Part shown: positions 7,856 to 14,709 of the stretch, in pieces | Numbering within the stretch: the first letter of the stretch is position 1 | How the letters are laid out: each line of letters begins with the position of its first letter | Source: CAYYNP01 sp964472545 | GTDB taxonomy: Bacteria; Planctomycetota; Planctomycetia; Pirellulales; Thermoguttaceae | Direction of reading: 5' to 3' | DNA length: 15,329 bases | Assembly: GCA_964472545.1 (NCBI GenBank) | Contig: CAYYNP010000240.1 | Span: 1 to 15,329 of the forward strand | Position numbers and translations under genes: made by a program | Notes under the pieces: model-generated | Seen by the model: only the letters and a program-made list of their open reading frames with translations | The model's database searches: none | Told to the model about the DNA's origin: nothing

Positions 7856-7972
7856 TCTCACAAAGCCGCGACCGGTGGTCGCGCCGGGAATCACAACGAC
7901 GCACTACCACGCCGATCGAATGGCAGCGTCAGTTCGCACGCCCGGGCGCGACCACCGGTCGCGGCTTTATGT
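7856..7972. repeat. REPIN-like element, family A, copy 1 (divergent intergenic region)
   Basis: Two inverted arms lie about 60 bases apart. The left arm (7856-7886) contains the palindrome GCGACC-GGT-GGTCGC at 7868-7882 preceded by CACAAAGCC. The right arm (7944-7972) has its inverse, GCGACC-ACC-GGTCGC at 7948-7962, followed by GGCTTTATG. The left arm is identical over 31 bases to 9288-9318. The element fills most of the space between the start of the triheme gene and the promoter zone of the PQQ-like gene. Confidence 0.85.
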
Positions 7973-8048
7973 CGGAGTTGCTGGACTTGACCGATCTGGC
8001 GGCCTACACTGTCTCGCGATGGAGTTGTCCCGAGAATAGGAGCCAACC

Positions 8049-9377
8049 ATGCGATTCACCGGTCTGATTGTTGCCTTGATATTGTCGACGTTACCCGCCG
8101 CCGCCGGCGAAAACTGGCCGGAGTTTCGTGGGCCGACGGCCGACGGACATAGCGATTCGATGGGGCTACCGCTCCGGTGGAGTGCGACGGAAAACGTTGC
8201 CTGGAAGACGCCGATCCACGACCGTGGATGGTCGTCGCCGGTGATCTTCGACGGGCAGATTTGGCTGACCACCGCGACGGCCGACGGGCGGGAACTGTTT
8301 GCCGTTTGTGTTGACTGCAAGACCGGCAAGATCGTCCACGACGTGAAGGTCTTCGACGTCGAGAGCCCCGAGCGAATCGCCCCGGTCAACAGCTACGCCT
8401 CGCCCACGCCGGCGATCGAACGCGGCCGGGTCTACGTGCACTACGGCACGTACGGCACGGCCTGCCTCGATACGGCGACGGGCAAGACCGTCTGGTCGCG
8501 CCGCGATTTGACCTGCGATCATCACATGGGGCCCGGCTCTTCGCCGATCCTCCACGGCGGGCTGTTGATCTTCCATGTCGACGCGATCGACGTGCAGTAC
8601 GTGGTGGCGTTGGACAAGACGACCGGCGAAACGAAGTGGAAGACGGACCGCTCGATCGACTATTCGCGGATCCACCGCTACACCCGCAAGGGTTTTTGCA
8701 CGCCGCGGGTGATCGAGGTGGGCGGTCGAGCGGAGATGATCAGTCCGTGCTCGCGGGCGGTGTTTGCCTACGACCCGGCCACCGGCGAGGAGTTGTGGAA
8801 GGTCCGAACCTCCGGCTGGTCGATGGTCGCCCGGCCGTTGTTCGGCCACGGTTTGGTGTTCGCCGTCGTCGACTACGACCACCCGCAACTCTGGGCGATT
8901 CGGCCCGACGGACGCGGCGACGTGACCGAAGAGAAGGTCGTCTGGAGGCTCGATTCCGGTGTGCCGTCCACGCCGTCACTGCTGTTGATCGACGACGTGC
9001 TGATGATGGTCAGCGACGACGGGATCGTCTCCTGCGTCGAGGCGAAGACCGGCGACGTGGTATGGAAAGAACGCTTAGGCGGCAACTTCTCCGCCGCCCC
9101 GATCTACGCCGACCGACGCGTCTATCTCTTCAGCCAAGAGGGCAAGACCACCGTGCTGCGGCCTGGCCGCCGGTTCGACGTGCTCGCCGAAAACGACCTC
9201 GACGGACAGCAACTGATGGCCTCGCCGGCGGTCTCCGGCAAGGCGATCTTCGTGCGGACGAGGACGGATCTGTATCGGATTGAAGAATCTCACAAAGCCG
9301 CGACCGGTGGTCGCGCCGTGGAGGACGACGTGCCGATACGACGTTCTGCAATTCCGGTATCGCCACAATCGAATTAG
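8049..9377 (+). CDS. Secreted PQQ-like beta-propeller repeat protein with repeat-derived C-terminus
   Basis: The 442-residue protein starts at ATG 8049, six bases after AGGAG (8038-8042). A weak -10-like TACACT lies at 8005-8010. It has a signal peptide (hydrophobic residues 5-16, cleavage near AAAG at 17-20), then NWPEFRGP, the usual start of planctomycete secreted quinoprotein-like proteins. Repeated blades of the PQQ/BamB type follow: LFAVCVDCKTGKIVHDVKVF, ACLDTATGKTVWSRRDL, YVVALDKTTGETKWKTD, VFAYDPATGEELWKVRT and VSCVEAKTGDVVWKERL. Each has the A-x-D-x-x-TG-x-x-W signature, so an outer-membrane or periplasmic beta-propeller is secure. Whether it binds PQQ is unknown, since many relatives are only structural. 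The last 29 residues (414-442) are encoded by a repeat element and do not resemble a propeller; the family normally ends near LYRIE. Confidence 0.9.
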   Translation: MRFTGLIVALILSTLPAAAGENWPEFRGPTADGHSDSMGLPLRWSATENVAWKTPIHDRGWSSPVIFDGQIWLTTATADGRELFAVCVDCKTGKIVHDVKVFDVESPERIAPVNSYASPTPAIERGRVYVHYGTYGTACLDTATGKTVWSRRDLTCDHHMGPGSSPILHGGLLIFHVDAIDVQYVVALDKTTGETKWKTDRSIDYSRIHRYTRKGFCTPRVIEVGGRAEMISPCSRAVFAYDPATGEELWKVRTSGWSMVARPLFGHGLVFAVVDYDHPQLWAIRPDGRGDVTEEKVVWRLDSGVPSTPSLLLIDDVLMMVSDDGIVSCVEAKTGDVVWKERLGGNFSAAPIYADRRVYLFSQEGKTTVLRPGRRFDVLAENDLDGQQLMASPAVSGKAIFVRTRTDLYRIEESHKAATGGRAVEDDVPIRRSAIPVSPQSN

Positions 9378-9413
9378 CCGACGCCGGGCGCGACCAACGG
9401 TCGCGGCTTTATG
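9288..9413. repeat. REPIN-like element, family A, copy 2 (overlaps the end of the PQQ-like gene)
   Basis: The left arm (9288-9318) is identical over 31 bases to 7856-7886, and the inverted right arm (9386-9413) matches 7944-7972 with one change in the loop (AAC for ACC). The inner spacer differs from copy 1. The left arm lies inside the PQQ-like reading frame and encodes SHKAATGGRA. The right arm lies in the 49-bp gap before the end of the convergent rpoN gene, where the hairpin may also slow transcription. Confidence 0.85.
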
Positions 9414-9426
9414 ACGGAGAAGGGCC

Positions 9427-10914
9427 CTACGAACTCCACTGCCGCCGCTGACGCGAGCTGGGGATGTTCATCGCTTTGCGGTATTTGGTGACCGTGCGTC
9501 GGGCGACGGTGATGCCTTCAGCGGCGAGGTCCTTGACGAGTTGTTCGTCGCTCTTGGGATGCTCTTTGTCTTCGCCGTCGACGATCTCTTGCAGCTTCAG
9601 CCGTACGGCGTCCCAGGCGACCTCGGCACCGTCGGCGCCGCCGGTGCCGCCGACGAAGAACCGCGTTAGCGGGAAGATGCCCCGGGGCGTCGGAATCCAC
9701 TTGTCGTCGACCGCCCGGCTGACGGTGGTCACGTGGACGCCCACCTTATCGGCGATCTGCTGCATCTTCAGCGGCTCGATCGCCTCGGGGCCTTTGTTGA
9801 GAAATTCGGTCTGGTGGTCGACGATCGCCTGGGACACGCGGGTGAGCGTGTTGCGGCGTTGTTCGATCGAATCGATCAACCACTGGGCCGAGTTGATCTT
9901 CCGCTTGATGTACTCCCGCGTCTCGGCGTTGGCCTGGCCGCTTTGGAACAGCTTGCGGTAATAGGGGCTGATGAACAGATGCGGCGTGCGGCCGTCTTCC
10001 AGCCGGACCTGATAGCGGCCGTCGTCGTTCGCCTCGACGAAGACGTCGGGGATCACCGGCGGAACGGGCGTCTCGATGTACTCGGCGCCGGGCTTGGGGT
10101 TCAGCTTGCGGAGTTCTTCGACCGTCTGTTGGATCAACTCCATCGAGAAACCGGTGCGGCGGACGATCACCGGCATCCGGTTCTGCTCGAGGTCCTCAAG
10201 GTGATCGGTAATCAGCGTTTGGAGCTGCTCGAAGAAGGGCAACCCGGGCGTCAACTGCAACAACAGGCACTCGCGCAAGTCGCGGGCGCCCACGCCGGGC
10301 GGGTCGAGCTTCTGCACGGTGGCCAGCGCACGCCGGGCAAGTTCCAACTCCTCTTCCGACGCGTCGGGTGATAGCACGTCCTCCAGACGGCCCTGCAGGT
10401 AGCCGTTGGCGTCGAGGTTGTAGATGATCCGATCGGCCATCGCCCGCAGATCGGCGGCCAACTCGAACCACCCCAACTGATCGTGCAGGTAGTCTTGCAG
10501 CGACTGCGGCCGGGCCGTCATGTTGGCCATCGCGTCGTGCTTCCGCTCGCCGGCCTCCTCGACCTGGGCTCGCGACGGACGGGTGCGCTCCTCGAAGTGG
10601 TCGGGCCACTCCTCGTCCATCTTCATCAGCCGCTCGAAATCGTCCTCGTTGTCCTTGGTCTCGTCGATCACCAACTCCCGCTCTTCCTCGGTCGGAGCGT
10701 CCGGAGAAACCGGCTCCTCGGCGTCCTCCGGGGTGGCCGGCAGGTCCGGGTCCTCCTCGGTCAGATCGAGCATCGGGTTTTCCTGGATCTCCTGATCGAT
10801 CCGCTCTTGAAGCGCCAGGATCGGCAGTTGCAGGATCTCCATCGACTGGATCATCCGCGGTGCGAGCACCTGCTTCTGAACCATGCGGAGATCTTGACCG
10901 AGGGAAAGTCGCAT
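9427..10914 (-). CDS. rpoN: RNA polymerase sigma-54 factor RpoN
   Basis: RpoN directs RNA polymerase to -24/-12 promoters that need an AAA+ enhancer-binding activator. I chose the ATG at 10914 because the protein then begins MRLSLGQDLRMVQKQVLAPR, the normal start of the activator-interacting region; the longer frame from 11040 runs through the leader and adds no family sequence. Length is 495 residues, usual for the family. Region I (1-50) contains MIQSMEILQLP. An acidic linker of about 50-130 follows (EEDPDLPATPEDAEEPVS). The core-binding domain spans roughly 140-330. The helix-turn-helix (QQIADKVGVHVTTVSRAV) starts near residue 385. The RpoN box ARRTVTKYR at 471-479 is followed by NIPSSRQRR. 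A TATAAT on the minus strand at 10995-10990 may be its -10 box. It converges on the PQQ-like gene and shows no operon partner here. Confidence 0.97.
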   Translation of the reverse strand: MRLSLGQDLRMVQKQVLAPRMIQSMEILQLPILALQERIDQEIQENPMLDLTEEDPDLPATPEDAEEPVSPDAPTEEERELVIDETKDNEDDFERLMKMDEEWPDHFEERTRPSRAQVEEAGERKHDAMANMTARPQSLQDYLHDQLGWFELAADLRAMADRIIYNLDANGYLQGRLEDVLSPDASEEELELARRALATVQKLDPPGVGARDLRECLLLQLTPGLPFFEQLQTLITDHLEDLEQNRMPVIVRRTGFSMELIQQTVEELRKLNPKPGAEYIETPVPPVIPDVFVEANDDGRYQVRLEDGRTPHLFISPYYRKLFQSGQANAETREYIKRKINSAQWLIDSIEQRRNTLTRVSQAIVDHQTEFLNKGPEAIEPLKMQQIADKVGVHVTTVSRAVDDKWIPTPRGIFPLTRFFVGGTGGADGAEVAWDAVRLKLQEIVDGEDKEHPKSDEQLVKDLAAEGITVARRTVTKYRKAMNIPSSRQRRQWSS

Positions 10915-10989
10915 TGGCGTCGTCGGTTTGGGCGAAAGGGTGAACTGGCCCAAGGGTTGGACACATGGGCCGTGGGTCAAATCTGTACC

Positions 10990-10995
10990 ATTATA
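10990..10995 (-). promoter_or_regulatory. rpoN: Candidate -10 box for rpoN
   Basis: A perfect TATAAT on the minus strand lies about 75 bases before the rpoN ATG. The -35 position at a 17-base spacing reads TTCCTG, a poor match, so this promoter is tentative. Confidence 0.4.
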
Positions 10996-11128
10996 CGCCG
11001 CAGTCGCAGACACAGGAATACAATTCAAGGGCCGAAACACGAGCCCATGCTACCATCGATCCCCCCGACAGAATGCCCTTTGCGGAAATTCGTCGGCCAG
11101 CAGGCCCCGCGACAAGTGGCTGGGCGAC

Positions 11129-11347
11129 GGGTGGCTGGGGTCGAGCGTAGAGCAGCCTTTGGCCGCAACCGGACAGGGACGAGGGATTAGGGGCTGGGGA
11201 TTAGGGGCTGGGGGAGGACATTCGCCCGCAGCCAAGAAGTTTGCTCGGAAAACAAGCTTTCACAGGTTTGCCTTGCAGCGAGCCCCCGGAACGCGACTCG
11301 CAGAACCGAACTGACTGAGGGCTCGCTGCGCCCGACCCCAGCCACCC
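11129..11347. repeat. Long inverted-repeat pair enclosing a G-rich minisatellite (REP-like family B)
   Basis: The left arm at 11129-11157 begins GGGTGGCTGGGGTCG. The right arm at 11320-11347 is its inverse, ending CGACCCCAGCCACCC; 15 bases match without a gap and the match continues with a few changes. The right arm also overlaps an inverted repeat, GCAGCGAGCCC (11275-11285) with GGGCTCGCTGC (11319-11329), which could form an 11-bp stem 48 bases beyond the recR stop codon. Confidence 0.6.
11185..11214 (+). repeat. 14-bp tandem repeat with G-quadruplex potential
   Basis: The unit GATTAGGGGCTGGG occurs twice in tandem (11185-11198, 11199-11212). It gives four runs of four or five G (11190-11193, 11196-11199, 11204-11207, 11210-11214) with loops CT, ATTA and CT, which meets the usual rule for an intramolecular G-quadruplex on the + strand. 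Confidence 0.8.
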
Positions 11348-11376
11348 CCCTTCAGATTGCTGCAAGAAAACGGCCG

Positions 11377-11976
11377 TCAGAACGCCTGACGCCCGGTGAT
11401 CGCGTCGGAGAGAATCTCCTTGTTGGCAAACTCCAGCACACTGCCGGACGTAATGCCGCGGGCGAGTCGGGTGACGCGAATTGGAGATTCTTCGAGCAAA
11501 TTCGAGATGTGCAGCGCCGTGCCGTCGCCCTCTACGGTGGGGTTGGTGGCCATGATCAGCTCGCGAAACTCCCCCCCGCGAATCCGCTCGATCAGCGCGT
11601 CGATCGTGAGCTGCTCGGCCGTAATCCCTTCCAGTGGGGCGATCTTCCCCAATAGTACGTGATACAAACCGCGATAGACCCCCGATTGCTCCAGGGCCAT
11701 CAAGTCGCGCGGCTGCTCGACCACGCAGAGCAGATCCCGCTGTCGGGTGGCGTCGCGACAGATGCTGCACTGCTCGGCCTCGGCCAGGTTGTAGCAGTCG
11801 CGGCAATGGCGGACGTTCTGTTTCACGTGGCGGATGGCGTCGGCCAGGGCCAGGGCCTCGGTTTCGTGCATCCGCAGAACGTGGTACGCCAGCCGCTCGG
11901 CCGATTTCTTGCCGATGCCCGGCAGCTTGGCGAACTCGTCGATCAGACCGGCGACGGATTGAGAAAGCTCTCCCAC
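11377..11976 (-). CDS. recR: Recombination mediator protein RecR
   Basis: RecR acts with RecO (and RecF) to load RecA on SSB-covered gaps. The 199-residue protein is of standard length and starts at GTG 11976, giving MGELSQSVAGLIDEFAKLPG; an AAGGAA lies about 11 bases upstream. It shows the helix-hairpin-helix LPGIGKKSAERLAYH (18-32), a zinc site of four cysteines (C58, C61, C70, C73) and a Toprim domain from about 82 with VVEQPRDLMALE and ATNPTVEGDGTA. It is the last gene of the dnaX-ybaB-recR cluster, 54 bp after ybaB, an order kept in many bacteria. A hairpin-forming inverted repeat at 11275-11329 lies downstream. Confidence 0.97.
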   Translation of the reverse strand: MGELSQSVAGLIDEFAKLPGIGKKSAERLAYHVLRMHETEALALADAIRHVKQNVRHCRDCYNLAEAEQCSICRDATRQRDLLCVVEQPRDLMALEQSGVYRGLYHVLLGKIAPLEGITAEQLTIDALIERIRGGEFRELIMATNPTVEGDGTALHISNLLEESPIRVTRLARGITSGSVLEFANKEILSDAITGRQAF

Positions 11977-12030
11977 GGCGTGGCGGTTCCTTCAGATAGT
12001 GTGCCCGGATGCAAAGGGCGCTTCAGCCGA

Positions 12031-12462
12031 TCACGATGGCTGTGACTGGGACGTCGGCGCGTCGGGCTGCGATGAGTCGTCGGGCTCCGCAGTGTCATCG
12101 GGCTGTGAGGCTTCCGTGCCGGCGAACTTGCTCATCATATCCTGCAGGCCGGGGAGTTCCAGACCGCCGGTCAGATCCTGCATTGCCTCGGCGTGCAGTT
12201 GTTTGCCCTTGAGCACGGCCTGGTTGACCGCCGCGGTGACGAGATCTTCGATCAACTCGCGGTCGCCGCCGGCGACGAGCTTCTCGTCGATGCGGCACTG
12301 CAATACTTCCAGCAGGCCGTTGACCTCGATCTCGACCATCCCGCCGCCGGCGTTGCCGGTCGCGCGGCGGCCTTTGAGTTCCTCGCCGAGGTTCTGCATC
12401 TGCCCACCGATCTGCTGGGCCTGCTTGAGCATCGACGTCAGGTTTGCCAGTTTCTTGAACAT
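12031..12462 (-). CDS. ybaB: YbaB/EbfC nucleoid-associated protein
   Basis: YbaB/EbfC is a small dimeric DNA-binding protein found beside dnaX and recR in most bacteria. The 143-residue product starts at ATG 12462 with MFKKLANLTSMLKQAQQIGG and has the coiled N-terminal helix, the glycine-rich strand (ATGNAGGGMVEIEVNG) and the helix DRELIEDLVTAAVNQAV. Usual family length is about 105-110; here about 30 extra residues form an acidic, Ser/Pro-rich tail (TEASQPDDTAEPDDSSQPD) that is probably disordered. It sits 25 bp after dnaX and 54 bp before recR, so the three are likely co-transcribed. Confidence 0.95.
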   Translation of the reverse strand: MFKKLANLTSMLKQAQQIGGQMQNLGEELKGRRATGNAGGGMVEIEVNGLLEVLQCRIDEKLVAGGDRELIEDLVTAAVNQAVLKGKQLHAEAMQDLTGGLELPGLQDMMSKFAGTEASQPDDTAEPDDSSQPDAPTSQSQPS

Positions 12463-12487
12463 GCGATTCTTCTCGTTCTCTTCGGGT

Positions 12488-14269
12488 TTAGGTGCCCTGC
12501 GGTGGTGGCTTGGGAGGATCGTCGACTCGGGTCGGCTGGGCGCCGAAGAGTTCTTCGGCGCGGCGGATCATCGGGTGTTTGACGACCTCCAATAGCCGCT
12601 GGTGCGGTGAAGCCGGCCGGGCCGCCTCGGCGGCAGGTTGCGACGGGCCGGCCGCCGCTTCCTGGGCCACGAACTCGACCCGCATCGGCCGGCCGACCAC
12701 TTCACTAAGCGCCCGTTGGAAGCGGCTCATCACGTCCGGCCGCTCGCAAGACGACTTCACCAAAGCATAGCCCGGCTTCAGATCGATGAGAAGATGATCC
12801 GGCGCCGCCAGACGCACTCGGTCAAACTCCTTCGCCTGATCGGCCGCGATGCCCGAGACCCCCGCCAACGCCTGGGACCAAACCTCAGCGGCGTTTTCCG
12901 CCGTTACCTCGATCGCCGGGCGGTCGGAAGCCGGCGGCGGAGGCGGCGCCGGAGAGTCGGACGATGGGGCGGTTGCCGCGGCGGGCTGGCTGCGTTGGGC
13001 CGGCGCCGAAGGTGTGGGACGATTCGGCGCGGGTGGACGATTCGCCGCAGCCTCACCACGCGGCTTCGCTGCCGCCGGCGGCAGGCCCGAGCGGAGCTGC
13101 GCGATCAACTCGGGCAACTCGTCCAACTCCTCCAGGCAGCAGATCCGTACCAACGCCAACTCGGCCAGGATGCGGCCTTGTGTGCTGTACTTCAAACGCG
13201 AGAGGGTCTGCTCGAGGATCTGCATCACCGCCAGCACGGTCGTCAGCCCCAACTGCTTTCCGGCGGCCGTCACCTCGGCTTCGCTCGACGACGACGCGTA
13301 TAGGAACGACTCGGCCGAACAGCCCACCGCGGCCATCATGCAATCGCGAAAGTAGCCGAAGAGCTGTTCGAGCAGTTGGGCCACGTCGACCCCGGCACCC
13401 GCCGCCGAGTCCAACTCGGCCAACGCGGCCGCCGCGTCGCGCTCGACCAGCCGGGCAACCACCGACGCCAGCCGCTGATCGCCGGCCGTGCCCAACATCC
13501 CGTGCACGTCGTCGACCGTGATCCGCCCGGGCGAAAAGGCCAGAAGCTGCTCCAACAGCGACTGGCTGTCGCGCATCGACCCGGCCGCACGCCGGGCGAG
13601 GATCTCCAAAGCCTCGGCGTCGGCCTCGACCCCCTCGGCCTCGACGATCTGGGCCAGCCGCCGGGCAATCGAGGCTGTGACGATGCCGGCGAAGTCGAAC
13701 CGTTGACAGCGCGAGAGGATCGTGATCGGGATCTTCGTCGGCTCGGTCGTACAGAAGATGAACTTCACGTGCTCCGGCGGCTCTTCGAGCGTCTTCAACA
13801 GGGCGTTGAAGGCCTCGCGCGTGAGCATGTGGACTTCGTCGATGATGTAGATCTTGAACCGGGTGCGGCTGGGACGCACGTTGACGTTCTGCCGAAGCTG
13901 GCGGATCTCGTCGATCCCCCGGTTGCTGGCCCCGTCGATCTCCAATACGTCGACGTCGTCGCCGGAACTGATGCTGCTGCAAACGTCGCACTCGTTACAC
14001 GGCACCGGCGAGGGGCCCTTGTTACAGTTGAGCGCCTTGGCCAGGATCCTCGCCGCCGACGTCTTGCCCACGCCCCGGGCGCCGGTGAAGAGGTATGCAT
14101 GCCCCACCCTGTTGGTGGTTATCGCGTTCGACAACGCCTGGGCGACGTGTTCCTGGCCGACGAGGTCTTCGAACGTCTGTGGGCGGTATCGCCGGGCAAC
14201 GACAACGTATTGAGCTTGGGCCTCGGTTGCCTCGGGAGCCGGTTCAGCGTTAGTAGAGACGTCGGACAT
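12488..14269 (-). CDS. dnaX: DNA polymerase III subunit tau/gamma
   Basis: DnaX is the AAA+ motor of the clamp loader of the replisome. I chose ATG 14269, giving 593 residues; the open frame reaches 14374, but its extra 35 residues are leader translation. Seen in order: YRPQTFEDLVGQ (28-39), Walker A GARGVGKT (63-70), a zinc-binding set C82, C91, C94, C97, Walker B/DExH DEVH (144-147), the sensor motif ILSRCQRFDF, then the lid and collar domains to about 370. A Pro/Ala-rich linker of about 390-450 and a tau-specific C-terminal domain follow, so the full-length product is tau. I did not see an A-rich slippery site for a shorter gamma form. The gene follows the SRP RNA by 121 bp and leads ybaB and recR. 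Confidence 0.97.
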   Translation of the reverse strand: MSDVSTNAEPAPEATEAQAQYVVVARRYRPQTFEDLVGQEHVAQALSNAITTNRVGHAYLFTGARGVGKTSAARILAKALNCNKGPSPVPCNECDVCSSISSGDDVDVLEIDGASNRGIDEIRQLRQNVNVRPSRTRFKIYIIDEVHMLTREAFNALLKTLEEPPEHVKFIFCTTEPTKIPITILSRCQRFDFAGIVTASIARRLAQIVEAEGVEADAEALEILARRAAGSMRDSQSLLEQLLAFSPGRITVDDVHGMLGTAGDQRLASVVARLVERDAAAALAELDSAAGAGVDVAQLLEQLFGYFRDCMMAAVGCSAESFLYASSSSEAEVTAAGKQLGLTTVLAVMQILEQTLSRLKYSTQGRILAELALVRICCLEELDELPELIAQLRSGLPPAAAKPRGEAAANRPPAPNRPTPSAPAQRSQPAAATAPSSDSPAPPPPPASDRPAIEVTAENAAEVWSQALAGVSGIAADQAKEFDRVRLAAPDHLLIDLKPGYALVKSSCERPDVMSRFQRALSEVVGRPMRVEFVAQEAAAGPSQPAAEAARPASPHQRLLEVVKHPMIRRAEELFGAQPTRVDDPPKPPPQGT

Positions 14270-14390
14270 GGGACCGGGGCCAAACCCATCAGAGGGGATA
14301 TGCCAGGCCTTGAAGAATCTGTGCAGGACGGAAGCCCTTGGCTCCCACCATATTCGGGGGGAGGCATGGACCATCGGATCGCGTCGGCAC

Positions 14391-14490
14391 CCGACGAGGA
14401 ACCCACCGCGCCTGGGAATGACTGCTTATGGCTGCTGCGTTTCCGCCCTGACCAGGTTCACAGGTCCCCATCGCGGGGGTCCCTCGTCGG
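14391..14490 (-). ncRNA. ffs: Signal recognition particle RNA, small bacterial (4.5S) type
   Basis: The RNA binds Ffh and guides membrane and secreted proteins to the translocon. On the minus strand the conserved core reads CTGTGAACCTGGTCAGG, then the GNRA-capped stem GCG-GAAA-CGC (14446-14437), then AGCAGCC and ATAAGCAGTC, matching the Ffh-binding symmetric and asymmetric loops. The ends close with a perfect 9-bp helix (14490-14482 with 14399-14391), and the next helix pairs ACCCCCGCG with CGCGGTGGGT. Length is about 100 nt. Further pairing of 14499-14494 with 14387-14382 across a 3-base internal loop could extend it to about 118 nt, so the exact ends are uncertain. Position ahead of dnaX-ybaB-recR is as in Bacillus subtilis (scr). 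Confidence 0.93.
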
Positions 14491-14520
14491 AAGCCGACGA
14501 CAAAGGGCCAAGCACTCTCA

Positions 14521-14549
14521 GTTGTACGGTCTAAAGGGCGACTCGTCAA
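14521..14549 (-). promoter_or_regulatory. Strong promoter of the SRP RNA (and probably dnaX operon)
   Basis: On the minus strand TTGACG (14549-14544), a 17-base spacer and TACAAC (14526-14521) form a near-consensus sigma-70-type promoter. The predicted start near 14514 is about 24 bases before the 5' end of the core SRP RNA. No terminator with a T-run was seen between the RNA and dnaX, so read-through into the operon is likely. Confidence 0.7.
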
Positions 14550-14591
14550 AGGGGCGGTTCCCCCGTTTCCACGTCTTTCGCGAGAACACCC

Positions 14592-14688
14592 CTAGCCGGG
14601 GGCGGAAGCCCCCGGAGGGTCGAGAGCCATCTATCACTTGCAGGTTCACGGCGTTTTCGGCCGTCCGGGGGCTTCCGCCCACGGCTAG
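14592..14688. repeat. REPIN (family C), intact copy downstream of the transposase gene
   Basis: Two inverted REPs are separated by about 40 bases. The left one (14593-14620) has the perfect hairpin CCGGGGGC-GGAA-GCCCCCGG preceded by CTAG. The right one (14661-14687) is its inverse with one change in the stem, ending in CTAG. The spacer includes GCGTTTTCGGCC. It lies 22 bp past the stop codon of the transposase gene. Confidence 0.85.
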
Positions 14689-14709
14689 TGTCTATTGGGG
14701 TAGCGGGTT

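Larger units (their letters stand above)
10996..11376. other. Non-coding repeat mosaic between rpoN and recR
   Basis: No plausible gene is seen here. Short open frames on both strands translate to low-complexity Pro/Arg-rich sequence without start signals. The stretch holds a pair of long inverted arms (11129-11157 and 11320-11347), a 14-bp G-rich tandem repeat (11185-11212) and an 11-bp perfect inverted repeat (11275-11285 with 11319-11329). It looks like layered repetitive elements. Confidence 0.6.

Noticed and set aside
7520..7990. Open frame on the + strand running into the family A repeat
   Set aside because: It overlaps the start of the triheme gene antisense and has no ribosome binding site; its tail HKAATGGRA is simply the repeat read in frame.
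10915..11040. N-terminal extension of RpoN by 42 residues
   Set aside because: The extension reads through the probable promoter box at 10990-10995 and has no family similarity; the protein from 10914 starts exactly as known RpoN proteins do.
10928..11314. Short open frames on both strands in the rpoN-recR gap
   Set aside because: They run through tandem and inverted repeats, encode low-complexity sequence and lack start signals.
12488..14269. Programmed frameshift in dnaX making a short gamma form
   Set aside because: I looked for an A-rich slippery heptamer around the end of the collar domain on the minus strand and found none, so a gamma form is not claimed.
14270..14374. N-terminal extension of DnaX by 35 residues
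   Set aside because: It is Trp/His/Arg-rich and unlike DnaX. The region is better explained as the leader between the SRP RNA and the start codon.
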